A DNA stretch of 64,000 nucleotides from Fremontodendron californicum (GCA_030761205.1 JAULJL010000038.1:1984001-2048000); one strand, 5' to 3'; shown: positions 37,214 through 48,663, counted from the first letter of the stretch. Numbers and translations are program-made. The notes: generated from the sequence alone by a model not told the origin.

Positions 37214-38529
37214 TCAGCACTTGACCTCCTTCAATGCATAAGCAAAGTATAAAAATGTTGGGTCAACAGCACCTTCTTTGTAGTAAGCAAACACCAAACA
37301 GCCGTCGTCATGCATGCTCTCTCCGACAAAGCTGCAATAAAACGAACATAAACTTCAGTTCTTTCTGAAATACGAAAGAAATACCTTTAATACAAGAAGA
37401 ATATGCTAATCAGAAGCACTCACAATTGAAGGTCCTTGATCTTTGAAAGCAAAAACTTGGTTGCTCCTTCAATGTTTTTCTTAAAGTTTTCGGCCTTCTC
37501 TGCATCCAACTTGGGTGTCAAAGTCTTGATAAACTTCTTTATGTATGCAACAAACTGCTTCTTGTCAAAAGGAGGTTGCTCCTGCAAGCAATATCAAAAT
37601 ATACATTCTTCACATGCTACCTCAAAAATATCAAAAAATTGAAAAGCATGAATTACTTTTACTTTTATAAGAGTAAAACCAACCAACCTGAAGCCTAAAG
37701 GTGTCAACGATGTCGACAACCTTCACAGCTTGGTCATCGACACCCTCGTCCTCGTCTCCACCTTCAGCAGAAGGATTGGCACCAATGTCAACATCAACAG
37801 ATCCTTGCACAACCCACTAGAAAGCAGCAAAAACCAACAAAAATTTACAGTTAAATTCCAATTCTCACTACAAAGAATCTAAAACTTTAACATAACAATT
37901 ACACAAAATACTAACCTTTCCCTCAACTTCCCACAGGATCCCATTCTCAATTTCCTTGTATGTGAATGAGTCAGAAAGAAGCTCATCGCCTGAAATTAAT
38001 CACCATAAATTAATAAATAAGTCAACAATTGGTTCAACTCAACTCAAACCCACAAATTCAACACACTAGTATCAACAAAATTCAACAATATAACCCTAAG
38101 CATAGGAATCAAAGATCTGTTCTTTTTAACTTTAAAAAACCAATATTACTATAATTTAAATGCCAAGCAGCTAAAATTTGTCAATTTGTAATTTCTTTTA
38201 CAAAATTCCACGACATAAACCTAAGCATAGTAATAAAAAATCTGAACTTTTTAGCTTTTAAAAACACCAAGATTACTAGAATTTGAATACCCAGCAGCTA
38301 AAATTTGTCAAATTTTAATTTTTTAATAAAAAAACTAAAGTTTCCTAGGTTAAATCTAAATCGAAACCAAACCAAAGATCAAACGAGGATTAAAACGCAG
38401 ATCTAACAAAAGAAAAAGCTTTAAACTAAAGTAAAAACAATAAAATGAATCAAAAACCTAATCGCGATTGAGAAATTATTGGGGAAAAAAAGGGTTCTTA
38501 CCGGTAAGGAGATCCTGGTAAACCAACAT
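37214..38529 (-). CDS. TCTP: Translationally controlled tumour protein (TCTP)
   Basis: Small conserved cytosolic protein that promotes growth and cell-cycle progression in plants and binds GTPases. Minus-strand exons 38502-38529, 37916-37989, 37688-37816, 37424-37581, 37214-37331; in frame, 168 aa, the usual TCTP length. It starts MLVYQDLLTGDELLSDSF, carries the acidic flexible loop (GGDEDEGVDDQAVKVVDIVD), the basic helical hairpin (KKQFVAYIKKFIKTLTPKL) and ends LQFFVGESM...FAYALKEVKC. Every diagnostic block is present, so the call is firm. High expression is expected; see the core promoter entry. Confidence 0.97.
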
Positions 38530-38654
38530 GATTGCAGTCTCTCTCTTTGAGAAATCGATGCAAAAAGTAAAAGATTTTTCTGGGTTGTGAAGAGAGAGAC
38601 GCAAAAGGCGACGGCGACGTCAGAGAGCGAGAGGGGGTTTGATCAATTGGACGA

Positions 38655-38680
38655 TTGCTATTTATAGGCGAGGGTTTCTG
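38655..38680 (-). promoter_or_regulatory. TCTP core promoter: TATA box and telo-box-like motif
   Basis: On the minus strand AAACCCT (38671-38677) is followed by CTATAAATAG (38658-38667), about 130 bases before the TCTP ATG. AAACCCT telo-box motifs are known upstream of translation-related plant genes. Confidence 0.65.
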
Positions 38681-39461
38681 TAGAGGTTTGTTTGGATTGG
38701 GGCTAAGCTAGGACGAATTTCTGTTTTTACCTAGTTTGGAAGTAGGGACAAGTGTGTTCTTGACATAGAATAGGGATAGTTTTTGCTGATGTAACCGTTT
38801 GGCACGAATTATGTGTGTGAATTAATAACGGATGAACTTATCCATGGGCCGATTGACCCAATTAGGTCCACAATTTAATTGTTGAATTTGTTTTTTTTTT
38901 ATTTATTTAATAATTTATTGCTAAAATTTAATTTAGAAAATGTTTTGTATTTTATTTTTATTTTTAAAATTGTACTTTTATATACTTTTAGTTTATCTTT
39001 TGAGCGGATGTGGAATTACTCTAATGAAAAATTATTTCATACATTATCAATAAATTTTTTAAAATTTACAAATGAAATTAATTGATATACATATTCTTTA
39101 CGATATATTAAAAAATACACCTATATAAGTAATAATTAGATAAAATCAAAGATACAATCTCTTCATTAATCCACTTTGTCTCACCTTCGAAAACTCCCGT
39201 ACCTATATAAGTAATTAGATAAAATCAAAGATACAATCTCTTCATTAATCCACTTTGCCTCACCTTCGAAAACTTCCGTAACCGATTCAAATCATTATCT
39301 TTGAGATATCAATAATATGTAATATATAATGATAAAAGTACTGATGATTATTACTTGTTTGACTTTTGCAGACGTGACTGATGATTATTTATATGTATTG
39401 AAAATTATTGGACAAAAAATAATCTGAGAATTTATATATAGCTGAACCTTTAATTATTAAA
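38681..39461. other. Intergenic, upstream of TCTP
   Basis: Distal TCTP upstream DNA and AT-rich sequence with an 82-bp tandem duplication. No gene seen. Confidence 0.65.
39120..39283. repeat. 82-bp tandem duplication
   Basis: Two adjacent copies starting cctatataagtaat at 39120 and 39202 and ending caccttcgaaaact(c/t)ccgta. They differ by only a few bases, so the event is recent. Confidence 0.92.
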
Positions 39462-39642
39462 CTATATTATTCGAATTCGGATGTGAATGTCGGATAATAA
39501 TATATTTGATTTATTCTAAGTTTTTTTCATGTATTTGAAGGGTTTTTAGGGGATCATATCCTCATATTCATGTCCGGATATGGATCAGACATGAATGTCA
39601 GACACGAATACTTCAAGAAAAATGAAAAGTTAGAGCAACATA
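39462..39642 (+). mobile_element. MITE-A copy 9
   Basis: Starts CTATATTATTCGAATTCGG and ends gttagagcaacata. Its right target duplication is split by the element at 39651: joining 39644-39650 with the base after 40297 gives CTATTAAA, against TTATTAAA on the left (7 of 8). Confidence 0.85.
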
Positions 39643-39650
39643 ACTATTAA

Positions 39651-40294
39651 GGATCCATTTGGATGGACGGTTATATTCACTCTAGTGAGATTAAAATCAA
39701 CGATCGAGGTGAAATTAATTACTGTACGGTTGAGATTGAGTACTATACGGTGAGATTAAAATCAATGGTGGGATATGTGTTTGGATTCAAAAGCAACGGT
39801 GGCGGTGAGGTGATAATAGAAAATGATCATTAAGAACATTAGATTAAAATGTGTATATATATATATAATAAATAATTAAAATTATATTTATATTTATATT
39901 TATATTAAATAATAAAATATAAATATAAATTATATTTATATTTATATTAAATAATAATTAAAAATTATATTTATATTAAAAAAATAATTAAAAATTATAT
40001 TTATATTAAAAAAATAAATTAATAAAATAACTATAAATAATTTTAAAATGTAAAAAAAAAAAAAAAAAAATTGGAGGGGGGTAAAAGGGAAATTACCCCC
40101 TCCATTAGGTCCAGTTGGTTAACTGGACCTTTGCCCCTCGAGTGAAACTGAAGGGGCTGGTGGGATAAGATTGCCCCACTGGGGGTGATCCAAACACACC
40201 CCCAATGGGGCATCAGTTAGTTGGGAGGAAATTTTTCCCCAAAATCTTCTTGGATTTTATTGCATCGGAAGTGTGATGAAATCCAAACGGACCC
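39651..40294. mobile_element. PIF/Harbinger-type MITE, 644 bp
   Basis: Inverted ends GGATCCATTTGGAT and ATCCAAACGGACCC, flanked by a TAA target triplet at 39648-39650 and 40295-40297. TIR sequence and TWA target match Tourist-like MITEs. The interior has an AT-rich ladder (39880-40050) and a GC-richer ggccagtt/accccc hairpin stretch. No transposase. Confidence 0.85.
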
Positions 40295-40631
40295 TAAATT
40301 TTGCAACTGCTTTTTAATAGCGGTTTATATGTTTGAAAGTAAATTGGATGAGAGAACCCCTCAAAAATCAAGCTTAATTAGGTGGTTAAATTTCAAGTTA
40401 TAATACCAAAAGCTCTATACTTAACAACTTAAAAGAAAAATAAATCTCCTTGGATATGTGAAAACTCATGTTTCTTTGTTCTTGCTTCACTTCCCGTCTT
40501 CTAGTCAATTGCTTGTTTACCGTTATGTCTGCCTATTCTGCAAAAAAAGATTAAGTGAATATCGGTATAATTAATATTCACCATGCAACATGGAAAGCTT
40601 CTTCTCTTTGGCTACTAGATGGTGGTTGAAT
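40295..40631. other. Short spacer between two transposons
   Basis: Nothing recognised. Confidence 0.5.
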
Positions 40632-41030
40632 GGTTTTTTTATTCAAATATAGCCCAAAAAAAAATATCAAAATATCGTTGATTTCGGATTAATTCTCAAA
40701 ATTCGCCTATTTTTTTCTAGCTAGGAAATCGCCATCCCCCATGGCGATTTCTTAGTGTAAAAATTTGAAATTTGGCAAAAAACACCAAGAAAAATAGCCA
40801 TCGGGGGTGGCGATTTTCCTTGGTATTTTTTGCAATCCCTTGGTATAATTTGCAAAATTTGTAAATTTCATCAAGGGAAATCGCCATGGGGGGTGGCGAT
40901 TTCCCTTGATGAATTGTTTTTTTTTTTTTTTTTAAAAAAACAAAATTTTAAATTATTTTTAAATTTGTAAATTTTGTTTTTTAATTTTAAAAATTATAAA
41001 TTAAATTAAAATAAAATATTTTTTAGGTTT
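40632..41030 (+). repeat. Left TIR of the Mutator-like element
   Basis: Pairs with 44830-45201. It carries three near-palindromes built on aaatcgcca/tggcgattt with a C- or G-run in the loop (about 40727, 40795 and 40879). Confidence 0.85.
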
Positions 41031-41930
41031 GGTTATTTATTTTTTTTAAATATATATTAAAAATGTAATTTAATTTATTATTAAAATTTTATAAAAAATA
41101 AAAATATATTTCTTATTAAAATTTAAAAAAGAAGATTATATTTCTTATTAAATTTTTATATCAAAAATTGTATTTCTTATAATTTTGTAATATTATAAAA
41201 AGCAAAATTTAATTTATATCAAAAATAATTTAATGATGTAAAATGTAAATAAATTTTTTTTTTAAAGAAATTTATCGAGTAACTTTTTTAAATAAAGAAG
41301 TTATTTTTAAGTTGGTATCGTAAAATAATTTTTTTTAATTTGATTTTTTTTTTATTGAGTTGGTATTCGATTAACTCGTGACATCAATTTAATCATTGTT
41401 TTTAATAATAGTATAGATTGTTGGTATAATTTTAAAATTAAAAGTTATATTTTATTATAATTTTAATATGATAAAAATTCCTAATTTTTACAATTAAAAT
41501 AATAATTTGGTAATCAAAAGATAAAAAAATAAATTTTTTAGAGTTTAAAACTGGATATTTGATAAAATAATTTTAATTTAATTTATGATTAAAATTTTAT
41601 AAAAATAAAATTTTATTTCTTATTAAAATTTAAAAAAGAAAATTAAATTAAAATGAAAAAAAAAATCAACTTATCATGTAATTTGGATTATTATTTTATT
41701 TAAAATGAAAAAAAATTATAAAAATATAACTCAATTATATTTTTTTTTACAATTTTTTAAATTAAATAACAACATTAAGATATAAATTAAATAACAACAT
41801 TAAGATATAAATTAAAATAAAATATAACAATTAATTTCCCAACAAATTTAAAATAAATAACATGAAATGCAAAACATATAAATTTATATATTAGAAATTT
41901 AAAACACATTATTCTCATTATATTGATAAA
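41031..41930. other. AT-rich interior of the Mutator-like element
   Basis: More than 80 percent A+T by eye; no gene seen. It contains an 18-base duplicated aacaacattaagatataaatt near 41770-41815. Confidence 0.6.
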
Positions 41931-41946
41931 AGTACATTTATTATAA

Positions 41947-44581
41947 TTATTACGTGGTGTAGAGCAACAGTGTCGAGCTCTTCTAGTGTGTGTTGGTTGC
42001 ACCCGTCGTTCAACCTCGTCAGTGGCACGTATTCGAGGTCGACCACGACCTCCTGCTATAACCGTCACTGGTTCCGGTTGTATGTCATCAGTCATTTCTT
42101 CCGTATCAAAAATTTGAAACCCACTGTTGGATGAGCCAACACCTAGTTCACCCATAACGGGAACCCTAGATATGCTGAACTTGGACTTAGGATGGGGAGC
42201 TGGTCATCTAACCTCGTTCTTGGCGGTGATGGTCGGTAACACTCATCAACGTCATATCCGAGGTGACTTACGGAATAACGATGACTAGATAGTACTCCAT
42301 GATCCCGTTCAGGTTCAGGATGATTAAATGACATCCTCGGTGCTGTGAACTCCGATGAGGTCGGTTGACGCGTTCGCCCACGTTGTCGGCGAGGTCTAGG
42401 AGCATCCATATCCTGTGTAGGAGGGACTGGAGCTAAAGTTTGTCCGGTAAATGGCATACTCCTAACATCTTCATACATCGACGGTGGACAAACGAAAGGC
42501 CGTCCTTCATTTTTATACCATCCTATGTAATCATCAGATGGTTGAAATTATTACCAACAATTGGGGTAACCTGTCGGAATTCGTTGAAAACGTATATTCC
42601 ACCAATGGATCCAATGTTCATGCTTCGCAGGCCAGAATTCCTCATGACGACCACGCATGTCGATCTTGTGAAGCTTATCAAGGTTCACCGGGGCTGCAGG
42701 AATTGGTTGTTGCATCCCAAATTGTCGCAACACCCTGTCAGTTTGGTGCCACTCTACATATGAAAAGCATATCAATGCTGTATTTGCTTTCCATATATTA
42801 CAATTATTGTAGGCATCCGATGGGAGGCATGCCATAATTTCACTTGAGGAATATGGCATCCACAGAAACTGCGAATAATTATTACAAATTATTAGTTTCA
42901 TATGGATTAAATAAAAAAAAAATTCAATGTAACAATCGAAATATTTACCTTATCATATCCTACTCGATCTAGTCGTACTCTTATACTTGCAAGGTCGCTC
43001 GGAGTCTCTGTAAAATCTTTACTCCTACTCCTACTCCACCTATTAAAATGCATATAATATCTTAATGACCTATAAAAATACAAGTTCGTACAAAATTAAT
43101 AAAATAGTAAAGATTATTAGCTGCTTGCAAGGGGGTATACAGCCGAAATATCCACGCGCGGAGCAAGAAATGGTAGCCGATACCAAGCCCATGATTGTAG
43201 AAGCACTAAACATCCACCTATGTCATGGCTTTTTGGAACTGTAGCCCGGCAAAGTTCTCTATACAAAACCGCCAAACACGCAGAACCCCAACTATAATTT
43301 GCCGCATGCTCTAAATCACGTAGTAATGGAAGATACATTAAATGTACCCGACTGCTCGATTTGTCAGGCATCAGTAATCCTCCAATCAAACGTAAAATAT
43401 ATGCTCTAGCAGCATATTGTATCTGTTGTTCAGTTGCATGTAATGGAAGATTTTGAAACGATTTCAACCAATTTAGTCTCACCGTTGAGCCAGATACATA
43501 CTCATCTGGAGGTACCGAGCCCAATAGATCTTGACACACTTCATTCCAATCTAGCAAGCTTCCGCCTGTAAGACTGTAACTGCATCGCCATGGATCGGAA
43601 GTCCAAGTTGCAGCGCAACATCTTCGAGAGTTACCGTGCATTCACCAAATGGAAAATGAAAAGTGTGCGTCTCGGGTCTCCATCGTTCGATCAACGCACT
43701 GATTAAGTCGGGTTGTATCAAAAATCGTCGAATTTGAGTTGCGTGATAAAATCCGGTTCTTCTTAAGTGGTTGATAATAGACGGATGCGGGTCCTCCAAT
43801 GTAAATTTCCTAGAACGTAACACGCGACGAGTTTCCTGTTATAATAATAAAAATTAATATATTATAAAACTATAACAATTAAAAGTTAATAAATAAAACT
43901 ATAAAATAACAAAACAATAATAATAAAAAATTTAAAATTTTTTATATAATTATTAAATAATTCAATTATATAATAAATAAATAACTATAAAATTAAAATT
44001 AAAAGACAATAATAATTACAAAATTATAAAACAATAATAATATAATATAAAATTTAAAATTATATAAAACTATAAAATGAAAAAAATAATAATAATTAAA
44101 CAATTATAAAACTATAATAATACAAAATAATATAATATAAAATTTATAATTATATAAAACTATAAAATGAAAAAACAGTAATAATTACAAAATTATTATT
44201 CTATATAATAATAAAAAGACCATTATAATATAAAAATTAAAATTATATAAAACTATAAAATGAAAAAACAAAAATAATTAACAAATTAAATAACTATAAT
44301 AATAAAAAATTAAACAATATACAAAATAAATAATTATATAATTATGAAATCAAAAAACAATAGTAATTAATAAATGATAAAACTATAATTGAAAACTATA
44401 ACATTAAAAATATAAAAATTATGAAACAATAAAACTATAAATTTACAAAATTCTAATCAATAAAAAATAACTAAAAATTGATAATGTAATACAAATAATA
44501 TTACAACAATTTACTTACCTCTTTAAATATAACCTCCGATATGTGATTTTCTTGAAACCTCAATAGTGATGATGAAGCCAT
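41947..44581 (-). pseudogene. Plant mobile domain (PMD/MAIN-like) protein gene, decayed
   Basis: PMD proteins are a transposon-associated plant family that includes MAIN/MAIL proteins and the long form of protein phosphatase 7. Minus-strand parts: 44519-44581 (MASSSLLRFQENHISEVIFKE), 43117-43835 (FTLEDPHPSIINHLRRTGFY, FPFGECTVTLEDVALQLGLP, LGSVPPDEYVSGSTVRLNWL), 42949-43039 (DLASIRVRLDRVGYDK), and 42868 down to about 41947 (FLWMPYSS, GMQQPIPAAP, PFVCPPSMYEDVRSM). Damage: an 8-bp insertion near 43565 (ttacagtcttacag) shifts the frame; the exon 2 donor near 43120 is not GT; two adjacent TAA codons lie near 42553; and there is a further frame change near 42150. It would not encode an intact protein. 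Confidence 0.8.
43860..44480. repeat. Degenerate AT-rich tandem repeat
   Basis: Blocks of attatataaaactataaaatgaaaaaa followed by ataataattacaaaattataa recur about four times inside intron 1 of the PMD gene, period roughly 80-90 bases. Confidence 0.7.
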
Positions 44582-44829
44582 TTCTAAATATTATTGTAGA
44601 AAAAAAAATACTGTTGTAGAAAATAATTTTGTTGGTAGAAAGAAATTTAATTGTTGAAAGAAGAATGAAAAATGAAGAAAGGGGGAGAGGTATTTATAGA
44701 AGAGTGGTGTGTGTGTGTGGGGGGAGGGAGGGATTTGAAGGCAACGATCATTTGACCGTTGCCTTCAAATATTTTTGAACTTTTTTTTTTTGTTTTTTGT
44801 TATATCTAATACAAATCAATTAACAAAAT

Positions 44830-45201
44830 TTATAAAAATTTGTTTTATAAATTTTAAATAATAAAATATACCTTACGATTTTTTTTTTTTAAATTATAAA
44901 AAATATATTTTAATTTAATTTATAATTTTTAAAATTAAAAAACAAAATTTACAAATTTAAAAATAATTTAAAATTTTGTTTTTTAATTTAAGTAAAAAAA
45001 AAAAAAACAATTCATCAAGGGAAATCGCCACCCCCATGGCGATTTCCCTTGGTGTTTTTTGCCAAATTTCAAATTTTTACACTGGGAAATCGTCATGGGG
45101 GATGGCGATTTCTCAGCTAGAAAAAAATAGACGGATTTTGGAAATTAATCCGAAATCAACAATATTTTGATTTTTTTTTTCTATATTTGAATAAAAAAAC
45201 C
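44830..45201 (-). repeat. Right TIR of the Mutator-like element
   Basis: Inverted partner of 40632-41030. It carries two near-palindromes (aaatcgccacccccatggcgattt near 45024, written here only as a location, and a second near 45085). Confidence 0.85.
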
Positions 45202-45211
45202 AACGTTGAAT

Positions 45212-46688
45212 TTGCTAAATCTTGGAACCTTTTTACAGTGTTAAACTACGTTTTACTAAGTTGTTTATTCTTAATTAACTCGAATGCAATTGTAAACAAT
45301 TTTTCAACCATAATAGATTTTGTCATTTTGAGGCAGTTATATGCCGCTCAAAGTATTTGAGAGGTTCTTGTATTATATAGTGTAAATTATTTTTTTTATT
45401 ATAAAATTGGATAATTTAGTTTTTATTTTTTTAAATTAAAACAAAAAGATAAAATCATTAACTGGTATAATATGAACTGTTTAAACTGGTTTGACATTTA
45501 ATATGTGTTTAACAATAACGTGAATGTCAAATGCTGATGTGACACCAATAAAATAAATAATATATTTTCAATATTTAATATGACATTTATAACAATTTAA
45601 TTATTTATTTTGTTCACATCATCTTTAAATTACTGATTCAAGGAAATCACTTGGTATCAAATCATCTAATTATAAAACCTTTAAACCATCTGTAAGTAGT
45701 ATCTTGTTAGGCCCACTTGAATCTCATTATACTCGATTTTTACATGTATAATATTTGAAGAACTCATAAATATTCAGCCATTTCAAATATGATAGATATT
45801 TGATTTACATTTATCAAACTCATCGACATCTAACACACTAGTAACTAAATAAAAATAAGTGAAATAAAAATTAGTATAAGATAAAAAAAACATAAACACT
45901 GAAAAACATATCTAAAATTAAAGATTAACGAGTGTCTTATGAACATTCGTTTAAAGTATTATATATAATATAATAATATTTTTATTCAATGTATTAAAAA
46001 TAATAAATAAAATTATTAATTTTTGTATTTAATATAATATTATTATTATAAATAATATATTAACTAATTTAAAAAACATACTGTAAGAACACTCATTAAC
46101 AAAATTCTTAAAAATAATACTAGCAAATATTACAAAATTTTAACCCATTTTTTTTTGGCAGAAAAATATAAGGCAGATGAAGGAGAGAGCTCATCCTTTG
46201 ATAAAGGAGTAGCACGTGCCCACGTGCCTCTATAAAGAAATCAAGAGCCAAAGGGAGTAAAAAAAAAAGGGGGAAGAGACAATGTCAGTCCAATAAGGAG
46301 CGTCAATAAAAACGACAAAAAAGAGTTGAGACTGAGCTGTCGCTGCACCACCGTCCAAACCACCGTATCACCGCCCGGACAACCACCACATCTACCGTTA
46401 ATTAACAGTTGGTCAGAAAAAAAGACAACAATATACGTATAGTTAAACAGTGAAACAACGACAATTCTGTAATATTCCATTTTAAAATGACAACAATGCC
46501 CCCAATTGTTCATAACAAATCCCGTAGATACGCCCTTTAATCACTTGGGTATTCACGTAAAATCACAAAAATTCTACGTACTATACCGTATATAAAACAA
46601 AAATGAAAAAAAAAGCCTCCACAGATCGAAACTATTAATCATCGCCGACAGCACTGTTGATCGTCGTCAAATGTATATAAAAAAGCTG
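45212..46688. other. Gene-free AT-rich stretch
   Basis: No gene seen. Two CACGTG G-boxes at 46212-46225 are followed by ctctataaag, but no + strand gene follows. 46240-46688 is probably the 3' UTR side of the small membrane-protein gene. Confidence 0.55.
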
Positions 46689-47063
46689 TCAATCGTCAGA
46701 GTCATCACCACCGCCGCCGCCAAAGATGGAAACACGATTGTAAAGCAAGAACAAGACGAGGAGAAGAAACAGAGCAACCCCAACAGGGGAGCCACTAAGT
46801 CGGTGAATAGTGTCAGGTTCACCGGTGGAGGAGAGAATGGTGGAGACGAAGGAGCCACGATCGGAGGAAAGGAACTGGATTGCAAGGAGGAGGAGGATGG
46901 GCAAAAGGAGAAGACCAAGTGGAGTTAATAGCTCGGAAATGGCTTCAGTTATAGCTTCACCTTGGTCACCAGACAGGAATGGAGCTAACACCATGATACC
47001 AACCACCACTGCTAGTATTACGCCATGGGGTGCACCGCCGCCACCTTGTCTTTCCGGTAACAT
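46689..47063 (-). CDS. Small plant membrane protein, three predicted helices
   Basis: Single-exon 124-aa protein of unknown function. It starts MLPERQGGGGAPHGV and has three hydrophobic segments: VILAVVVGIMVLAPFLS (about residues 15-31), LTPLGLLLLPILLLLAIQFL (about 46-65) and PVGVALFLLLVLFLLYN (about 92-108). The acidic tail is GGGGGDDSDD. Codon use is GC-richer than the flanks, unlike chance ORFs here. I recall short MLPE-starting plant proteins of this layout annotated only as hypothetical. The opposite-strand ORFs are low-complexity shadows. No signal peptide cleavage site is obvious; the membrane is not determinable. Confidence 0.75.
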   Translation of the reverse strand: MLPERQGGGGAPHGVILAVVVGIMVLAPFLSGDQGEAITEAISELLTPLGLLLLPILLLLAIQFLSSDRGSFVSTILSSTGEPDTIHRLSGSPVGVALFLLLVLFLLYNRVSIFGGGGGDDSDD

Positions 47064-47387
47064 TTGTTGTTGTTGTTGTTGTTCTTTTTGAAGGTTTTTG
47101 AGGAAGGATTAAAATAAGGGAGACTTAAGGGAAATGTGGGGAGTTGAAATAAGGTGGGGGAGACGCATTTATCAAGTTTTTTCTTTGTCTAAATACCAGG
47201 TGTTTTTCTTTTTCTTTTTTTTTAAACTTGGGAGAGATCAAAAGTAAGATGGGGTAGTTCAAGCTGTTCATAGCTATTTTCTTTTATGTCTGAAGAGGGA
47301 CTTTCGTATAGGAGCTAACAGGACTAAACTTCTTAATCTTATTACAGCAGCATTCCTCTTAAATGCCCTTAATTAGATATGATAATT

Positions 47388-47580
47388 TGTGTATTTTTAT
47401 GTGTTATAATTATATTTAAGATATTATATATTTATATACATTTTGATACATTAATAATTCGTATTATATAGGTTTTGACACATTCATATATTAATATCGT
47501 GTTTGTGTTATTTTTTTGTATCGTATAATATTTTTTATCGTATTTTAATTATTAGTTTTTTGTCGTGTCCAAAATTATCA
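47388..47580 (-). repeat. Dispersed AT-rich repeat, copy 2 of 2
   Basis: Reverse complement aligns by eye with 8715-8945 (ctatataatacgaattatta, caaacacgatat, taaaatacgat). Confidence 0.65.
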
Positions 47581-47657
47581 GATTTACATATGATAAGCAA
47601 AACTAACAGAATTTTTGCTTCAGGACAGAATTTGAGAATTCCCCTCTCATTTAGTAT

Positions 47658-47934
47658 CAGTGTTGAAAAAAATTGAATTGAGAATTGAAAGTCTGTTCTG
47701 TTTGGTATATATTTTAAAACCGAAAATTTTATTTATGTGATGAAATTTGAATTTTTAAATTTTTTAAATTTATATTAATGACCATACTATTTAGTCAAAT
47801 GCATATATATTTTTAAATATTTATTATATTTAATTCTTAATTAAATCGATTATTTAATCGATCAATTCAACCGATTAAACCGATGATCGAATGTCTTATC
47901 AATTTTACATCCAATCCGAATTTTTTAAACATTG
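47658..47934. mobile_element. CAGTGTTgAAAAA-type MITE, probable hAT
   Basis: Left end cagtgttgaaaaaaattgaa and right end (inverted) caatgtttaaaaaattcgga form terminal repeats. Subterminal aaccgattaaaccgat arms are present. The target duplication is not convincing. Confidence 0.6.
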
Positions 47935-48084
47935 TCATGGACTATTAACTACCCTATTATTTGAAACTAATGGGTGCACCTACTACATGGGTATGGGTTT
48001 GTTCATAATTCAAGCATGAAATTGTATGGAAAGATGGGTGAAAGTAACTAAGTATTTTCTTAAGTCATTAAAGGAAAGACTTAT

Positions 48085-48215
48085 TTTAGTTTTTTTTTTT
48101 TTTCGGTATAACAACAAGAATTTTACAAATTAAAGTTTGGGAAATGAGAGTACTCGAACCCTCGAGCTTTACATGCCACAACAAAACCTCTGACCACTAA
48201 GCTAAGAGGTTGTTG
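48085..48215 (-). repeat. tRNA-like SINE, second family
   Basis: On the minus strand: ttagcttagtggtcagagg (A box), then gggttcgagta (B box), then a poly-A end (T-run at 48090-48103). Sequence differs from family S. Confidence 0.65.
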
Positions 48216-48412
48216 GCACTTCGCCATTATATTACAGTTAAGGCTGAGAAAAAAGATGGAGAAAATCAAAATTCTATTCAAACTGTATTATCATATCATT
48301 ATTTTTGTACTCAAGTTCATATCACCTAATTCACATTTAACCAAAGATTCTCCTAACTTAGTGACATTTCACCTTAAAATTTTAAAGATTTTGGTTTAAC
48401 CAATATCAAAAG

Positions 48413-48553
48413 TTATATTAGTCGAACTTTTCATTTTTTTTTAAGTATTCGTGTTGGACACGAGTATGGAATATGATTCTTCAAATATACAAAAAATTAG
48501 AAAAACATTAAGTATACCCGTATTAGACACTCATCCCGAATCCAAATAACATA
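48413..48553 (-). mobile_element. MITE-A copy 10 (degraded)
   Basis: Starts ttatattagtcgaacttttc, has gtgttggacacgagtatgg and a decayed right end aatccaaataacata. Internal deletion; no clear target duplication. Confidence 0.8.
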
Positions 48554-48567
48554 AATTAAAATAAATA

Positions 48568-48621
48568 AATAACTATATATATATATATATCTATAGTCCT
48601 ACCATTTTCTCAAAAAAAATT

Positions 48622-48661
<40 letters not shown>
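48568..48661. repeat. Two (TA)n microsatellites
   Basis: atatatat tracts at 48568-48590 and 48625-48661, separated by an ordinary 34-base stretch. Confidence 0.9.

Positions 48662-48663
<2 letters not shown>

Larger units (their letters stand above)
40632..45201. mobile_element. Mutator-like element with long TIRs carrying a plant-mobile-domain gene
   Basis: Both ends are GGTTTTTTTATTCAAATATAG in inverted orientation. Similarity then continues inward for roughly 400 bases (ttgatttcggattaat, ttttttctagct, aaatcgccat...atggcgattt). The seven bases GTTGAAT stand at 40625-40631 and 45205-45211, but three bases separate the right copy from the element end, so a 9-10 bp duplication is only partly supported. 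Long TIRs, size and cargo gene fit Mutator-like elements that carry a PMD gene. No MuDR transposase is seen, so it is probably non-autonomous. Confidence 0.8.

Noticed and set aside
42440..42837. + strand ORFs opposite the PMD gene
   Set aside because: Antisense of PMD homology; no family recognised.
46205..46240. Double CACGTG G-box followed by a TATA-like motif on the + strand
   Set aside because: No gene follows on the + strand and it lies on the 3' side of the minus-strand gene; kept only as a remark.
46671..47091. Two + strand ORFs over the small membrane-protein gene
   Set aside because: Low-complexity antisense frames; the minus frame has a coherent three-helix protein.
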